Assembly (NCBI GenBank): GCA_036852015.1
Contig: JAANDG010000240.1
Span: 1 to 64,000 of the forward strand
Length of the DNA stretch: 64,000 nucleotides
Direction: 5' to 3'
Source: Pelodera strongyloides
Lineage: Eukaryota > Nematoda > Chromadorea > Rhabditida > Rhabditidae
Made by a program: the position numbers and the translations under genes
Notes under the pieces: generated by a model
Told to the model about the DNA's origin: nothing
Databases searched by the model: none
The model's input: only the letters and a program-made list of their open reading frames with translations
In this document: positions 21,301 through 34,846 of the stretch, one piece after another
Position numbering within the stretch: the stretch's first letter is position 1
How the letters are laid out: each line of letters begins with the position of its first letter

Positions 21301-23612
21301 ATCACAACGAGCAGCCGCTTTGAAGGTAGGCAAATATAAATGGCACCGTGCTCGGGACAAGTTATACACTCTGAGGACATGTTGGTCATGTTACTAGTTG
21401 CCTGCCAGTTGCGAGCTTCCTGACTTCAGAACAATGTAGAAAAGGGTCCGCACCAGATTCATATTCAACTATATACAAGGTGTTACAAAGTGCTGAAGCA
21501 GCATGATTTATGGCTGTACCTTCACACCCTTTTGTGGAATCAAATGGTTTACACTAAATTTCAATTAGGTCTTACAAGCAACGTTGAGATGTGTAGTCCC
21601 TTGACCGCTCCCGATGACATTTGTCGCCTTGCACGAATATTCCGCTCTATGATCGTCCATTTTCAAGTGCTCAAAAGCTAGCGTCTAAAAAAAGGTCCAC
21701 TGATGTGAAAGTTAGTGGATGTTTTGTTGTGTTGCGGCTTTCAAACATATTTAAATAACAACACGAGAATGTGCTCACGTCCGTCGTCTGCCTCAATAGT
21801 TGGCCATTTCTGAACCACGCAATTTTAACATTGTCAATCGGTTTCGCGTCCACATTGCATGCGAGCAGAGCACTACTGCCTTCCCGAAGTTTGTGCTTGC
21901 TGGCGATCGTCAGGTTTACACGAGGTGCGTATTGCAGGGAAAGCTTGACACTCTGTGTCTCGGCCTGTAAAATGTGTGGTGTTTGTCGTGGTGGCTCAGA
22001 CAGACAAACGAAGCGATCATTAAAAACCCTTTTCTAAAGTTAGATTCAAGAATATGTGCTGTTTTTAAAAGAACATACGTGATCTGAAAATGTCTCGTGG
22101 TGGCTCAGACAAACGAGGTAGTGCTTATCGTCTTCGGGACGCGGAACAAACCTAAAAAAAAGAAAATCATGAATTCATCTATTTGAGAATCTAATATTGA
22201 ATCATTGGCTGGTGCGCTTATCAATTAAAAGTATGACAATGTCCACTTTTTTTGTCTAATGGAAAGACGATAGAAAGAGTAAATAAAGTACGTACGTCAA
22301 ATTGGAGATCACGCTGAAAAGATGTCCGTCCTTCTGAACCTCTTCAACCACACGAGCCGTCACCGAGCCTGGGGTTAAACCGGAATTCTCTGAAACAAAA
22401 AGAGGTCAGATCAATAGTATTTCATCACAGATTCTGAATTAACTATGTTTTTTACAGCACTTGGTCACTAAATCGCCAATTAGTATATGTGTCTGCAATC
22501 TCAGTTCTGTTTCATAAACAATTTCAGTTTTCTGTGTTCGTTTATTGCTAATAAATGGTTAAAAGCACATTCATTGCCTAGAACAATGGTAAAATACTTC
22601 ACTTACTGAACAAATGCCCGAATCTTGTTCGTGTTTCAGCAAGCCACGTGACTATATTTTTTGCATCTGGGTCAGTTGCCAGCGCCCATCCCATACGTGC
22701 TGGAGGTTTTCCCTGGAACAAGTTTGATAAGCATTTGTGTGTGGTTGACAAGGCGAATTAATAAATGTGTGCTTACTGGTAACACTAAACCGTGTAATAT
22801 AAACTTTTGTGTACAGGAATGCCTATGTTTTATGGTGGAGCGATGGGTTGATAATTTGGGATTTTTTGTAATAAACGCACCTTTTGACTGACGCATGCCT
22901 GCTGCATTGGTTGTCCTGCCACCGTACTTATTTCATTACTGGATGGTCGGTTGAGAAGTCGTAGGGGAGTGGGTCGCACTTAAAGATAATGTTATGTACA
23001 GTAAGCGAGAATCTAAAGATAAGTGCAGTGAAATGTAATTGTCAGAGACTCACTTAAGACGGTTAATTTTGCGGGACTGGATCGAACCGACGGTTCATTG
23101 GCCATTTCACTCAAGTGACACATGTAGATATCGTCATCATCGGCTGTCACATTGATGATCTGAAAACGCGAAAGTGGGTAACTCATTTAATACATAATTG
23201 GGTACATTCGGAAAACACTACATTCGTCATTCAGCATTAAATTGCATATTGTGATTGTTAGATAATTAATATTGTTTACCTGTAAATGATATTCGCCGGC
23301 CGCCGCACTTCCCACCATTGAATAACGGGGGAAGAACTTGAGTCCCCGATCCACACCTAATCCGAGTCCATTTTTCATCCATTGTACGGCGCCTTTCTTA
23401 AATAGAAACCTCCGTTTAAAGCCTTGACTAACTTCATAAAGAGGACTCGACATAAACCGAGAGTTCATTACCTGATGTTCCACCCTGCATTTTAGCTCAA
23501 CAGTGCTACCGATAAGGGCAAAGGACTCAGTGGGACCTTCAGCAATCCTCTGTTGTGCCAACGTTTCATCGAATACTAGGAGTGGTAACAGTGCTAGCAC
23601 GCGCCAGCACAT
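18372..23612 (-). CDS. syg-1: SYG-1 / NEPH-family Ig adhesion receptor (complete, 721 aa)
   Basis: Single-pass immunoglobulin-superfamily receptor. C. elegans SYG-1 binds SYG-2 to mark where HSN synapses form; vertebrate NEPH and fly Rst/Kirre are relatives. I join 19 coding exons: 23472-23612, 23280-23396, 23054-23159, 22881-22978, 22607-22712, 22296-22389, 22079-22151, 21779-21964, 21576-21684, 20837-20984, 20503-20609, 20194-20264, 19968-20048, 19714-19885, 19373-19495, 19094-19197, 18737-18908, 18573-18646, 18372-18455. All phases close. A signal peptide (about 1-20, ending LAQ) precedes several Ig domains with the usual Cys and Trp (VELKC, VQWM, MCHLSEM, LLACN, IAWF, FTCEA, LFWT, YICTA, VYNCSANN). 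One transmembrane helix lies at about 541-561, followed by RRKRR. The cytoplasmic tail of about 160 residues ends in THV, a class I PDZ ligand as in NEPH1. The domain with RISTAQ/RIISTAQ and SWQQGEY is almost specific to SYG-1. The exon 11 donor region is tandemly duplicated (separate entry). Confidence 0.95.
20378..20526 (-). repeat. 75-bp tandem duplication across a syg-1 exon end
   Basis: Two adjacent units of about 75 bases (about 20378-20451 and 20452-20526) share AATTTTTCATAT, AAATTTTCTTATTTC, AACCAACCTC and ATATGCAAGT. The unit nearer the exon contains the last codons of exon 11 and its 5' splice site (GAG|GTTGGTT). The other carries a second copy of that splice site in the intron. Confidence 0.75.
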
Positions 23613-23637
23613 ATTTCGAGAGGCAACACTACCTGGA
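23613..23637 (-). other. Likely SL trans-splice acceptor of syg-1
   Basis: On the minus strand GAGATTCCAG ends at 23633, with a 20-base leader before the ATG at 23612-23610. The reading frame stays open upstream through this acceptor, but the hydrophobic signal peptide starts at the ATG used here (MCWRVLALLPLL), so I place the start there. Confidence 0.45.
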
Positions 23638-26600
23638 ATCTCAGTCATAAAAAATTGGGTTTGACGGTAACAAAACTCGAAGAAATGGCTGCAAACAGAG
23701 TACATTCACTGCTTGAACAAGAAAAAACATTACGGCAGTCTTTTTTCAGATTCACGATACGAAAAGTCAATGCGGCTGCATTCTGAATTGTTCCTTTACT
23801 AAAATTCGCGCCGTGTCTGCGTGAATCTCGTTATTGAGACGAAAATGAAGCAAATCGGATCAACGGAAGAGAGGGCAAAAGACAAGACGAGAGTCAGCGA
23901 CCTGATGATGACAATTGCCATAATGACTTTTGTTTTTGAAATAGATTGTGCGGCGTGCAAAAGAATAGCATGTATCGAGTTGGAAAAAATAACTGCTAAT
24001 TGTCATAATGAGGAATATAGTATGAGCTAAATACTGGTTTCTGTGAAAAGTGGCGTTTTTGGAAACAACCATTTACCAAAAAAAAATTATATATTAAAAT
24101 ATTGATGAATACAATAAATTGGGACGGATCCTGTAACTTTAAAAATCAGTTCAACAAGCACACACATATATGTGTGTGTGTGTTTGTTCAAACTAGCAGT
24201 GTCTTGAGCGTCATGAAACACATGCATACGTCTAACTAAACTGCAGCTACTTACGCTGCACATGTCTTGTACAAACAGAAGAAAATAGAATGACAAAATA
24301 GTATCAAACAAATTTCTAAGAATACAAAAGCTATATTCCACGATTGAGGAAAGACACACACAAAAATATGATAGACCTAATGTCTCACCATCAGTAAACG
24401 GCTTATTTATTTAAGCTTGACAATAAAAGACGAGAAAATGCGTGAGTTTCACTGCCGGCGAAGAGCCTATGCGGTGACTTTGAACTTTAGTAGTATTCCA
24501 CGAAATTGCCTTTGACTTTACACCCGCGTTTGGTCATGGTCTCCATATTGTCCTAACAATAAGCTGCTCCCATCCACATTCAGTATAAATACAAATCAGG
24601 CACGTCGAAACCTTGATGCGACAATAAATAGCTAAAAGGAAATGACCTCATTTGCATAATGATTGAGACTACAGCCGACCGACATGAAAAAACGGCCCAT
24701 GCATAGTTAATTTACATAGCGGTACGATATGGTTCTAACATTAAACCAAGGTCGGCGAAACAAGAATTATATGCCTGGTTAAAGAATTGAAACTAATTTG
24801 AACATTTCGAATCTTGATAGAAAGCACTAGAAGAATAGTTATTTACATAGAAATGGGAAGAAAAAAAAAATAGAGAAATTATATGGAAGAGACCACACAT
24901 TTGTTGGTATTGCATAGTATCTCATGGATTGTAATTGTTCTGCACAAGATGCTCAGTTGAATCCGACTTTTTGCGCCAATGGCCAAAAAGGACATAAAAG
25001 CCGACGATTTGCCACATGTGTGAAAAGAAGCTTTGGAAACAATCAGCCTAAAACTAGCCACTGAGCATGACATTAGGAGTTTTCTTGCATTACTTTGGTA
25101 GTTTAGGATTTCCTCGTTTGTGGTAAGTACGATACTTACCACAAATAAAGTGTTCGAACGCTCAACGCACAACTATTTACTTATTCAAATGTTCAATATT
25201 TTAAACTCAACAAAAAGTACAATCAATAAGAGACTTTGCCACTTAGTTTAGCGTGTTAGGATAAATGCAGATAGTTAAGGGAAGTGTCTAAGGGCAGTAA
25301 CAAATCAAGCGCGACAACGTCAGGCGCTTCAAAACGGCTCAAGTGGGGGAGGAGACATACACAACGGGTGAAACTTTGAAAACGTCTATCCTTATAATAC
25401 ACGAGTACAATGTCATAAATGTGGAAAACGCATTTGAAAACGCCGTAATAAATCAATATAAATAAATGCGTAAAGGAAATGAAATAAATATATATAGTAG
25501 TTCGTTTTATCTTCGCCTTCACATAAATGAAAAGTAATGATCGAATTCCGAATTGCGCAATAAAGTTGACCCTAGTAATTAAGTTGCGGCGTTAATAGGG
25601 TGAAAAGTGCCACACTCGTATTCTCCCGTTCTTTTCATTCAATTAGGCAATGAACGAGAGCAAGTCTGCCAAGTAAACTAGGCATTTTGCTTTTTGAGTG
25701 AAATTTGTTTTCCTCACCAGCTGGGAATCTTGAACGTTAGTTGTTGACAGATGAGCCGTGTTCTTGGCTTTTGCAAAAGGGTGGGTTGAAAAATGGGGCA
25801 CCAAGCCAGATACAGAACTGTGCAAAATGTAAAATGCAAAACAGTAAATTGATATTTGTTGAAAGGTGAGATTAACTGGTTGGTTTTCAAGGTGCGTTGT
25901 TCGAGCATTTCGTTTCTATTCAGCTATTTCAGTGTATGATGGATTGGGACAGCTGTCTGAGTTGATACTCTCCGTTCCGTTAAAAGAGAGATAGGGGAGG
26001 AATAAAGATGGAAGACATTATAATATTCATAGTAAACTTCATACAACGGGTCGGGAGTTGATCATTGAAAGTACTGACTTTTTAGACCACCTTTTTTGCC
26101 GGTGGGTTCATTCCAGGAAACAAAAAAGCGGATTGTCACACGGTGCTTAAAGTGGTTGGGATGAAGAACATTATGTTCCTATGGCTCAACTCACTATTTA
26201 AAAATATGCGCACAGAAGAGTCGCATTGATGTCGTTGTTCCAAACGATTGTTTAAGAATACTACCTAAAGGATGCGCACGGAACTAGTAGTGTCTGATAT
26301 CTACGCCACTGGTTGTTGGTGTGCTTATCTGAAAATGGGAATTTTTCTTGGAGGGAACATGGGTCATTGAGAGTTAGAAGTGCATACAAAGGGATCGGAG
26401 GGAAGGGTGCCAAGTCCCTTGAGGGGAAGACACATGGACATTGACAACGAAACACACCACGGCTACTTGCACATCTTATGGGAAAGGAGAAGCGGCAACC
26501 GTGGAAATACCCTCTCCGATAAAGTGGATTAGATAAGCAGAAGCACCAAAAAAAAGTGCGCAATGTTGCATGTGTGCAGTGGGTTAGATGAAATAAAGCA

Positions 26601-28349
26601 GTACTCAATTCTCAAAGGCCTATCGAGGGTCATTCTATGAAAGTTGTGCACAGTGCTTACTTTTTATCTTATTGATGCGAAGTATATGCTTTATTCTTTA
26701 TAGTTGTATTGTACAGGAATGAAGAAATTTCGCTAGAAATAAGTAAATGAATCTGCTGGATCTCAATTAAGCTATATGTGTTGATTCACGCGCGTTCTCT
26801 TTAACTACTGTAATATTTATATCCACTGAAAATAGTGAAAAATCAATGAACAAAAAATACGTGTACACATATGTGTAATGCAAAATCAATAAACACTTTG
26901 CTTGATTAAATTAAGCAATTACAATAGATATACTGCAAAGGATACCTTTTTCCAAGATGTTAATCCTGTCTTTTTTTCAGAAGCATCACATTTAATGTGA
27001 TTGTATTGCGCCTAATACGTATTTAACTGCTGCGTCCGCCTTATGGGGACTATATATCACGTTTGTTGAAAATGGTCAACTAATGAAAATGATTTCTTTG
27101 CTACAAAATAGCACTCTCACAATCAGTAGTACCAGTATAGCAATAATCGGACATGTCAGAGAACATTAAATAGTGCTAAAAGCGAATTCGCGCACAAAAT
27201 GAGCACAAAATGTTAATAAAAACTTTGGGCGAATTAATTCTAGGACAGTTATTCGTGTCTATATTTGAATGAGATCTCGAAACACATTCGTTGCGTTTCT
27301 AGACGTTGCTAATTGTTAACGAGTTGTGTGGACACAAAAGTGTGTCGGCCAAGATATAGTCCAATTTGCCTCGTTCCCCTATGTGGGAGGTGTCCGATTA
27401 CTCGGTGAGAAGTTACATTGCTACTCGCCACTCCTTAGTGACCCACTACCACACTTCGTATACTATAATGAATGGAGTGATGCAATATGGAAAACGATTC
27501 CCTGGATATGTTTACTTAACGATGACACTTTTCTGTAAACTGTAGGATATGTGTTTCACATGAACAGGGCACAACCATTGCAGTTGAAAAGACATAAACG
27601 TGGAAATGGTTTTAAAACATTGGTGCGTTATGTCAATTCGAAAAGGTATGCACAAATATCAAATTTCACAAAGCGAAACACAAATATTGCGCGGTAAATG
27701 TGTCAGATAATTATCACGAATGCATTTTTGAGTTACTAACCAAATTCCGAAGCCCAAAGATACGAAACTAACTTGTTTGCATACTTTTCGCTAATCATTT
27801 TCTATAAGAATACAAAACGGACAAGAAAACAAGGATGAGATGGATTCCTTCTCTTGAATCTCATATATCTCGGAGCAATGGAACCGCAATAAAATAGGCA
27901 TTAATTGTCTTAAATGAGCATTGAGATCACTATCGCATGCAGTTGTGATGTTCATCGGGAGCTCAGCTCTAGTCGTAAGTAGGGTTTGATGAGATATATT
28001 CTTGATGTATAAAAAAGGCGTACTCAATTTGGTGCACATACTTTGAAGACAATTCTCACTGCCAACAAATATTGTCGCTATCTGTGATTAACGGTCGTTC
28101 ATCAATACATATGTTTTTCTGTTTATTTAAAGGCACAGATCAAAGAGTTTTGTGTCATTCTCAGATGTATATCGTATTATTTCCTCGGCATTATCCTTTC
28201 TTCCAACCTCTATTGTTTTATTTGCAGAGTACGTGTTTATTGTTCCTAATGGGTGCGCACAGAGAATAGTCAAGTGGCCCGTCCAAAGGTACCATTCATC
28301 AGATTTCTATTTAGGCTAGGTACTCCTTATCCTTAGTTAAGACGTGCAC
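23638..28349. other. Mostly empty stretch, about 4.7 kb
   Basis: I see no supported gene. A segment at 25712-25808 on the minus strand has an acceptor-like TTTTGCACAG and a donor-like CTG|GTGAGG and is open in two frames. It could be an isolated exon of the putative gene at 28.4-28.7 kb, but it could not be placed in phase. The 115-codon frame at 26261-26608 (minus) has no recognisable features. Confidence 0.4.
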
Positions 28350-28739
28350 CTTGCTGAATAATCCAGGTAGGCTTATTACGTAACGCGACTGGCTCCATAG
28401 CCATTTGACAAAGGTCAGCTTAAAGCAAAACAAAAAAAATTGATCGAGTATAAATAAAAATAAAAGAAATGGTATGTTACTGTCTTGCTGCAAGTAGTGA
28501 GACACAAGCATAAACCATAAACGCAAAAAGCCGAAGAACTCACATCGTCTGGGAAAATATGCACATGGTAATTAGTGGATTCGTTACGCAATCAGCAGTG
28601 ACTGGCAATGGGTGCACCAAATTGGTACCCTACCATTTTCTTGACCATCAAGCGACTGTTGATGGGTCAATTGTGTAGGGTGAAAGAGAGTTGGCAAAAC
28701 ATCACACAGCTGGCGGTAAAAATTATCCAAACTGTCCAT
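28350..28739 (-). CDS. Putative first two exons of an unidentified gene
   Basis: I do not recognise this protein. Exon 1 (28634-28739) opens with ATG and reads MDSLDNFYRQLCDVLPTLFH at its start, ending at a strong donor (AATG|GTAGGG, phase 1). Exon 2 (28350-28418) follows a TTTAAG acceptor, continues in phase with ADLCQMAMEPVALRNKP and ends CAAG|GTGCAC, again phase 1. The two exons join without a stop and have natural protein composition. Later exons should lie at lower coordinates. One candidate is the open segment around 27850-27970 (AELPMNITTACDSDLN), but its acceptor is weak. It may be a real gene start, an alternative promoter, or a chance match. Confidence 0.35.
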
Positions 28740-31700
28740 CTCTATCCCCCCACGTGTACATCGTTGTGAACACACTGGTATTGTAGATTGTAGACAGCGA
28801 AATAAACAAGCATAGAAGAAGGAGAGCCGAACAGTGCGCAGTTTGGACCAAGAGGCAATGACAGAAGCAATTTTCCTAAGAAAATCAATAAAAGAAACAG
28901 GTAATGAAATTATGATTGTTTAGCAATCAAGGGCTACCGAAGGGACGCGCACCTGGTCACGTCCAGAAGGCCGTAAAATGGAATCAGCCTAGTCGGTAGG
29001 TCTTTGGGTCACCTAAACAGAAAACGACACCTGTCTTAGAAACAAAGTTTCAAACTGGTATGGTACTTAAACAATCCGATACAATAATTGTTCATATTTG
29101 CAGGTATGTGAAGGAACATGTACATCCTTTTCAAGTTATGCAATTTCCGTGTGCAAACTTCAAGAGTTAAAAAAACATGCGACAAGCAGTATAGCAAATA
29201 TTCAAGAAAGGAAAATCTACAAGAGAACATGACTGACAATTATGGACGGAACGGCAATTATTCGTTTCCTCTTTCGCTACGAGTATTTGATGTGTTTTAC
29301 TAGAAATAAGAATATAACATGTATTCATATTATACTATTGTGGTAAATATTTCACTGCGGCTATTGGTAAAGAAAATATTTTTTTATTATAGTAAGAGAG
29401 CACGAAAATAAACTAACAATTTTTGAGTACTAGGTTGATTAAAAAGAAAGACTATCCTGCATTAGTTACAAATTCAAGAAAACAAAGTGTAAACTTTCGA
29501 GTTTGGACAACGGGATGGTTGCACATCGAACTAATTTGAATCCTCTCATTGTAATCTGTTTGCCAGTGCAGATGACTAACTTACAACAATTAGTCTATGA
29601 GGAGACGTCGGGGTGAATGAGTACTAGAACGCTTGAGGAATCCCGCCCGTCGCTCTAATTGGCTATCTGACCATCTCTAACGATGGGATAAGCGCACCCT
29701 AGAGAGTTATTCCTTACAAGCTTCGAAGTTGGAATATTATTACTCAGAATACGGAAGACTATTACCAATCTAATATATTCAATGAGGTTAAAGCGACCTT
29801 CTTACTCGGCTCACGAAGCGTAAAACAGATTTGAAGCTGTGAAGGCTATCGTTGTAGAATTTACGACGAATTTTTCGGCAACTGCTTGCCAAGTTGTTAA
29901 CCAACAAATTGCCCGCCGGGTTGATTTCTTTTGACGAAAAGTGTTAAATCGTAAAGAGTGTAATTAATCAGCGATACGCTTTCAAGTGTGTTTTTTCGAA
30001 TAAGACGACACAATAAAAAGCGGTGACAACTGTTGGATTAGTCAATATCGATGTAGTGAGAGGAGATTGAGCACAAAGGATGTAATTGGAAAACAGAAGT
30101 GTGTAGAATTTTGTCATAATGGACTGAATGTTAGCCCACAAGACATTAAGACTAAAAACGATACTGGCAAATCTATTTTGAAGTTAGTGCAGTACAAGAA
30201 TTTCCACAAAAATATCATTGGATTCAAGCAGTGCAGTACGATTAATTCTCGCTACCGTATCTAAACAATGATTCATCATCTCACGGTTACGTGATCGGTT
30301 TCATGTGTCGGGTTCGGTATACGGTTCAATAAGATATAGGGGATCATCACCACATGGTCTTCTGTGAATGACATGGGCTTTCACAGGGTAATGCATCAAC
30401 ACAGATTAGGTGTGCTGCGCGGTAGGGACAAAACAATCGGCACCCCCTTATGGCCACGTTTATGTGACGATTACCAGAGAAATGATGGGATAAGACGCAC
30501 GATATATCTATCACAGACATATTGTTTGTGTACACAACACATCCTCCTAGATATTCCAACTCATTGAACAACATCATGCATCGAAGGAAGAAATATTTGG
30601 ATAGTAAGAACTTGACAGGATAATTAGCGACAAGCCCAGTTCAAGGTAACGAATTTACCCGAACTTGTCAAAGCATATTATAGTCATTGGCAATTATTGA
30701 CCTGATTAGATATTTTGGGTTTAAGCACTCCATGGGGGTTATCGTCAACAGTCTTAATAAAGCACTAATTCGGTATGACGCATGGTTGAGACGCTCAAGT
30801 GGACTTATAGCAGGATGCGCCAGAGGGGATTTGAGGATAGTCCCTGTATTGACACTCTTATGAAGAGACAAAATCCGATCACAACAATTTGAGCGACATA
30901 AACATAGTCAAATGAGCCTTACACCTAACGGAGAGGGGGGGCTTCTGGAAAAATGTAGTAGAAAAATTGTTGAATTTTGTATAATATTAGTTGCCTAATT
31001 CTGTTTTCGGCATTTTTTTTTGAGTTATTGTATTGAGTTATTACTTAAAAGCACGTGTTAAGATGTGTACAACTTCCCACAAACCTTGTCCCAAGTGGGG
31101 GGAACGTCCGGCAGATCTGCATAAGCACATTATTAGGTATTACGAGAAGTGGGCTATAACGATGTGTGAGAATCAACTCCCCTGACGGCAATCTTGAACA
31201 CGGCATTCTAATTTGCATACGAGTGCGCATGCGCTAACTTTAGTTGATGTACGTAGTTAACGACAAACCGAATTGTGGGAAGGAACTGAGTTATTTCAGG
31301 TTTTCTCACTGGTATAGGCAAGAAAGGCAAATCATTCTGAGATATGTGACATATGCGCATAAACAAGACTGCACAACGTAAAGAAGCAAAAATATAGTGA
31401 CAAAAAAATTCAAAAACAGAAGTCGTTTGATTGTAATGAATTGATCTAAACATGAACTGCGCAGACATTAGGATAGGATAAGTGTTCAGCCAGAAAGGAA
31501 AAGCTTAGATTGGGGTGTTCTTGGGGAATGTTATGGATAGGTCTCGGTCAAGCAGCTGACTCCTCCAGTGATGCTGACCGCTGTAAAGGGAAGGGGGGGC
31601 CGGGAGTCCAATGCAGGAACACCAACTAGAACAATAGAACAACACATTATCAGGGATATGGATCGAGACCAGGTAGTTTACTGCAATCAATATGCAATAA

Positions 31701-34700
31701 AAGTTCAATATGCTAATTTGTTCGTCTTCTGCCAAAAGTAAAAAAAAACTCCTGTCTCCGCGTTCCTAACTTGTGATTAAAAAAATGGTGCTAGTTGAGA
31801 AATGTGTTTCCAGTTATGAATTTTATAAGGGTTGTTAGGTAACGTCGTCAAAGATGCAGCTGTCCGTTTTTGACATTTTTCATTTGGATTAACCTTGGGC
31901 GGTTGCCGCTTGTTCGTTAACCCGTTATGTCGATCACATAAGGATTACTTGAGAAACCTCCGGGCAATATGACCAAATAGAAAAAGTAGAGCATGCCTTC
32001 GAGTTGAAACGTCTAGTGGTTTTCGCTGTACGGTGAACGAAATGGCCGGAGGTAGTACTTTACGGTATCTGGCGAATTAAGCGCGCAAGAGAATAATGAT
32101 GGAAACATAAAGAACCGGGAAACAGTGTTAAATTATGGCACATGCATTATTCTGAGTGCACATATGCTCACTAACAAGCATTTTGTGCGGGGAGCTGTCA
32201 ACTGCTTACCTCGACCTCAGTTCATCCCTACTGCCGGTTGTGTGAATGGCGTGTCCGACGGTCATTATATACCGACAAATAGCGAATGAGAATCATTATT
32301 ATTTTGCTAGGCGACATTACTAGAAACATCCGAAAAGTTGCTCACCACAAGTGAATGTCTTTAAACCTGTAGGCTTCATCCCAGGACAAACAAAACGACA
32401 CGCTTAATGTTGATGGAATATGTTTATATGCGTAAGACTCCAAATAGGAGTGAAGTAGATGAGCCAGAACAAAAAACTCTGATTGAAGTGAGATAGCCTG
32501 TAGTCAGATAATTCTCAATCATCACTACAGTAGCTTGTGTTACTGTGCCGCTTCTTCAGCATGTCTCTCTAACCATCTTTTCCCTTCTCCCTTCCTCTTT
32601 CTCTCTCTCCTTTCTCTCATCTTCTCTCCCTCTCCTCACTCTCTCTTTATTTCTCCCCTTCTATGTCTTCTCTCGCTCTAACGCTCTGTCATGGAGTACT
32701 CTCGTACCGGACATGCGAGTGACCCATGTGAAACCGATAATTAGTACGGTCAATTTGTTGTACAAATTGGAATGAGACGTCAAATTTGCTCTCGAATGCG
32801 GTGCGCACGACTATGCATGCTACACAGCGTAGGCCTTGTTTTACCCTGCAAAGCGCAAACTGGCTTGGGGGTCTAAATTTCACAGGCAATAAAATGATTT
32901 ACAGCACATATTACTAGTGAGTAAGACGATATACGTAGGCGATTGTGGAATGCTACTTATGTACTCCGGAAGGCTAGCGCCTCAGTACCATTTATCACTT
33001 GTGTCAGGTCCCTTGAGACAAATCACAAATGTTTGAAGCAGGGCGTGTTGGGGCGAGAACACCCATGAGTTGTTCACACTCTGCGATGCGCCTGAATATT
33101 TCGAAATATGCATAATCAAACTGTCTTCAACTAAATTCAATTGATTACGCTCAATGGTTGATTACGCTCAATGGTATAAACAATGAAAAACCTACAGTTG
33201 ATAAAAGATATCAAAGTGACTATGAAAACCAAGGTTATTGCAAGGTTGTATGCGTAAGTATACTGGTTGTGTGGACTGACCCACTGTTTGGATACGTGTA
33301 GTAGCGAACAAACGAAAAGGTCCAACAAATACAAAAGTCATTGTGGGCGCCCGTTGTTTGTGCCAATGTACAGTTTACATAAACAACACCCCCCCGTACT
33401 TGACCTAAAATGCTTAACCTGTTGTATTCAGAAACACCTTTGCGAGAAGGCCAGAAAGTGTTTGGAATAGTTATTTTGTACAAACTAAGAGAAACTAATT
33501 ATTCAAGAGAAGCAATTGCAGATTTGTGCGTTGGAAATTTGCATGCGAAGCTTCCAGATTGCTTCACTCCTTGCTCATTTTGAATGACATACTGATTGTG
33601 GGTGCAGAGGAAGTTTGCATTTGCATATTTGGTGGCGGATTCAAAAGACGGATGCCAATACAGACCGGCAGTCATCGGATTGAAAATGTCAACAGAACAA
33701 AACGGCAGCTTCGAGGGTAGTAATCCATTTTCACACCTAAAAAACACTTAAGTGTAGAACATTCAGCTTGTTACAAGAGCTCATGTCGCCTTTCTGAAGG
33801 TTATTAAAATCTTCGTATGCATATTTATGAGAATAGTGAGGTACACTTCTGTTGTGTTTATTTTTATCCAACCCAAGTGCCTTCTTCCGGTGCGATGAGT
33901 CGCAATGCAAACAAGTCGGTAGCATTTTGCAAATGAAGCATCCCCCTACGGGGCACACCAAAGTGCGGTATGAGATGATCTAGCAGAGGAGTTACAACAA
34001 GCACGACCTCAGGGTAGTCTCATTCCGACGAATTTTTGGCAACAGTGAAAATTATTTTGTTTCAGGGACGTTGGCATTTCAGAAGCATTGCAGTTTTTGT
34101 AATTTTTGTGGCCTTTAGTAACATGTATCCTTTAGTAACCGTGGAAATCAAGGCGATATTCTGAGGTACAGATTCTCGAAGAGATGATTCACAAAATTTT
34201 CCTCAAACGAACTTATGGCCCACTTACGTAAGCCTCTTATGGTTTAGTTCTCTCCTCCTTACCGACATTGCTTCCTCCTTAACTGTGAATAATCAGGTCA
34301 TTGAAGGGTTATGACGGTTTAAAGTGTTACATATTTCCAAGGAAAGCTTCCGGATAGGAGACAGATGTACTTGAACAATTTACCTGTACAGAATCTATGA
34401 TAAATAACAGTGGTAAAGCTAGCAAGAATGTACAAACTTAACGTGAAAGTTCTAAACATTCGGTTTGCTGAAGTCCTTGTAGAAAATATGATATTAGCAT
34501 CATAACTGTATGCACCAACACGCTTTCTAAGAATGTGGACAATCTAAGGACATCTTGAAGCATGGAATAATATCAACTAAAATACATAATAAAACACAAA
34601 TAATACGTTACAAGCAATATGTACAATATTTACATTAGCGACGCCGGCTAAAAATTTTCATAATAATTTGAAAGCATTTTATAGTGTGCACAATTTTTAT

Positions 34701-34846
34701 AGAATAAAGAGTTAATAATAAAAAAACTTCTTCTTATATATCTAACTAAGTTGACTGCTAACGAGGGAACTGACTATACTGATTGGTTGAAAACAAATTG
34801 GTTGAAACCTTAGTTTAATCCTAGTTTTCTTTCTTTCCTATTTTAG
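28740..34846. other. Intergenic, about 6.1 kb, no firm gene
   Basis: No exon chain could be supported. A CT-rich low-complexity tract lies at 32565-32695 and a 17-bp direct repeat (TTGATTACGCTCAATGG, twice) at about 33142-33175. Two adjacent minus-strand frames at 33499-33747 and 33737-33961 look more protein-like than the rest (see findings) but match no family I know. Confidence 0.45.
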
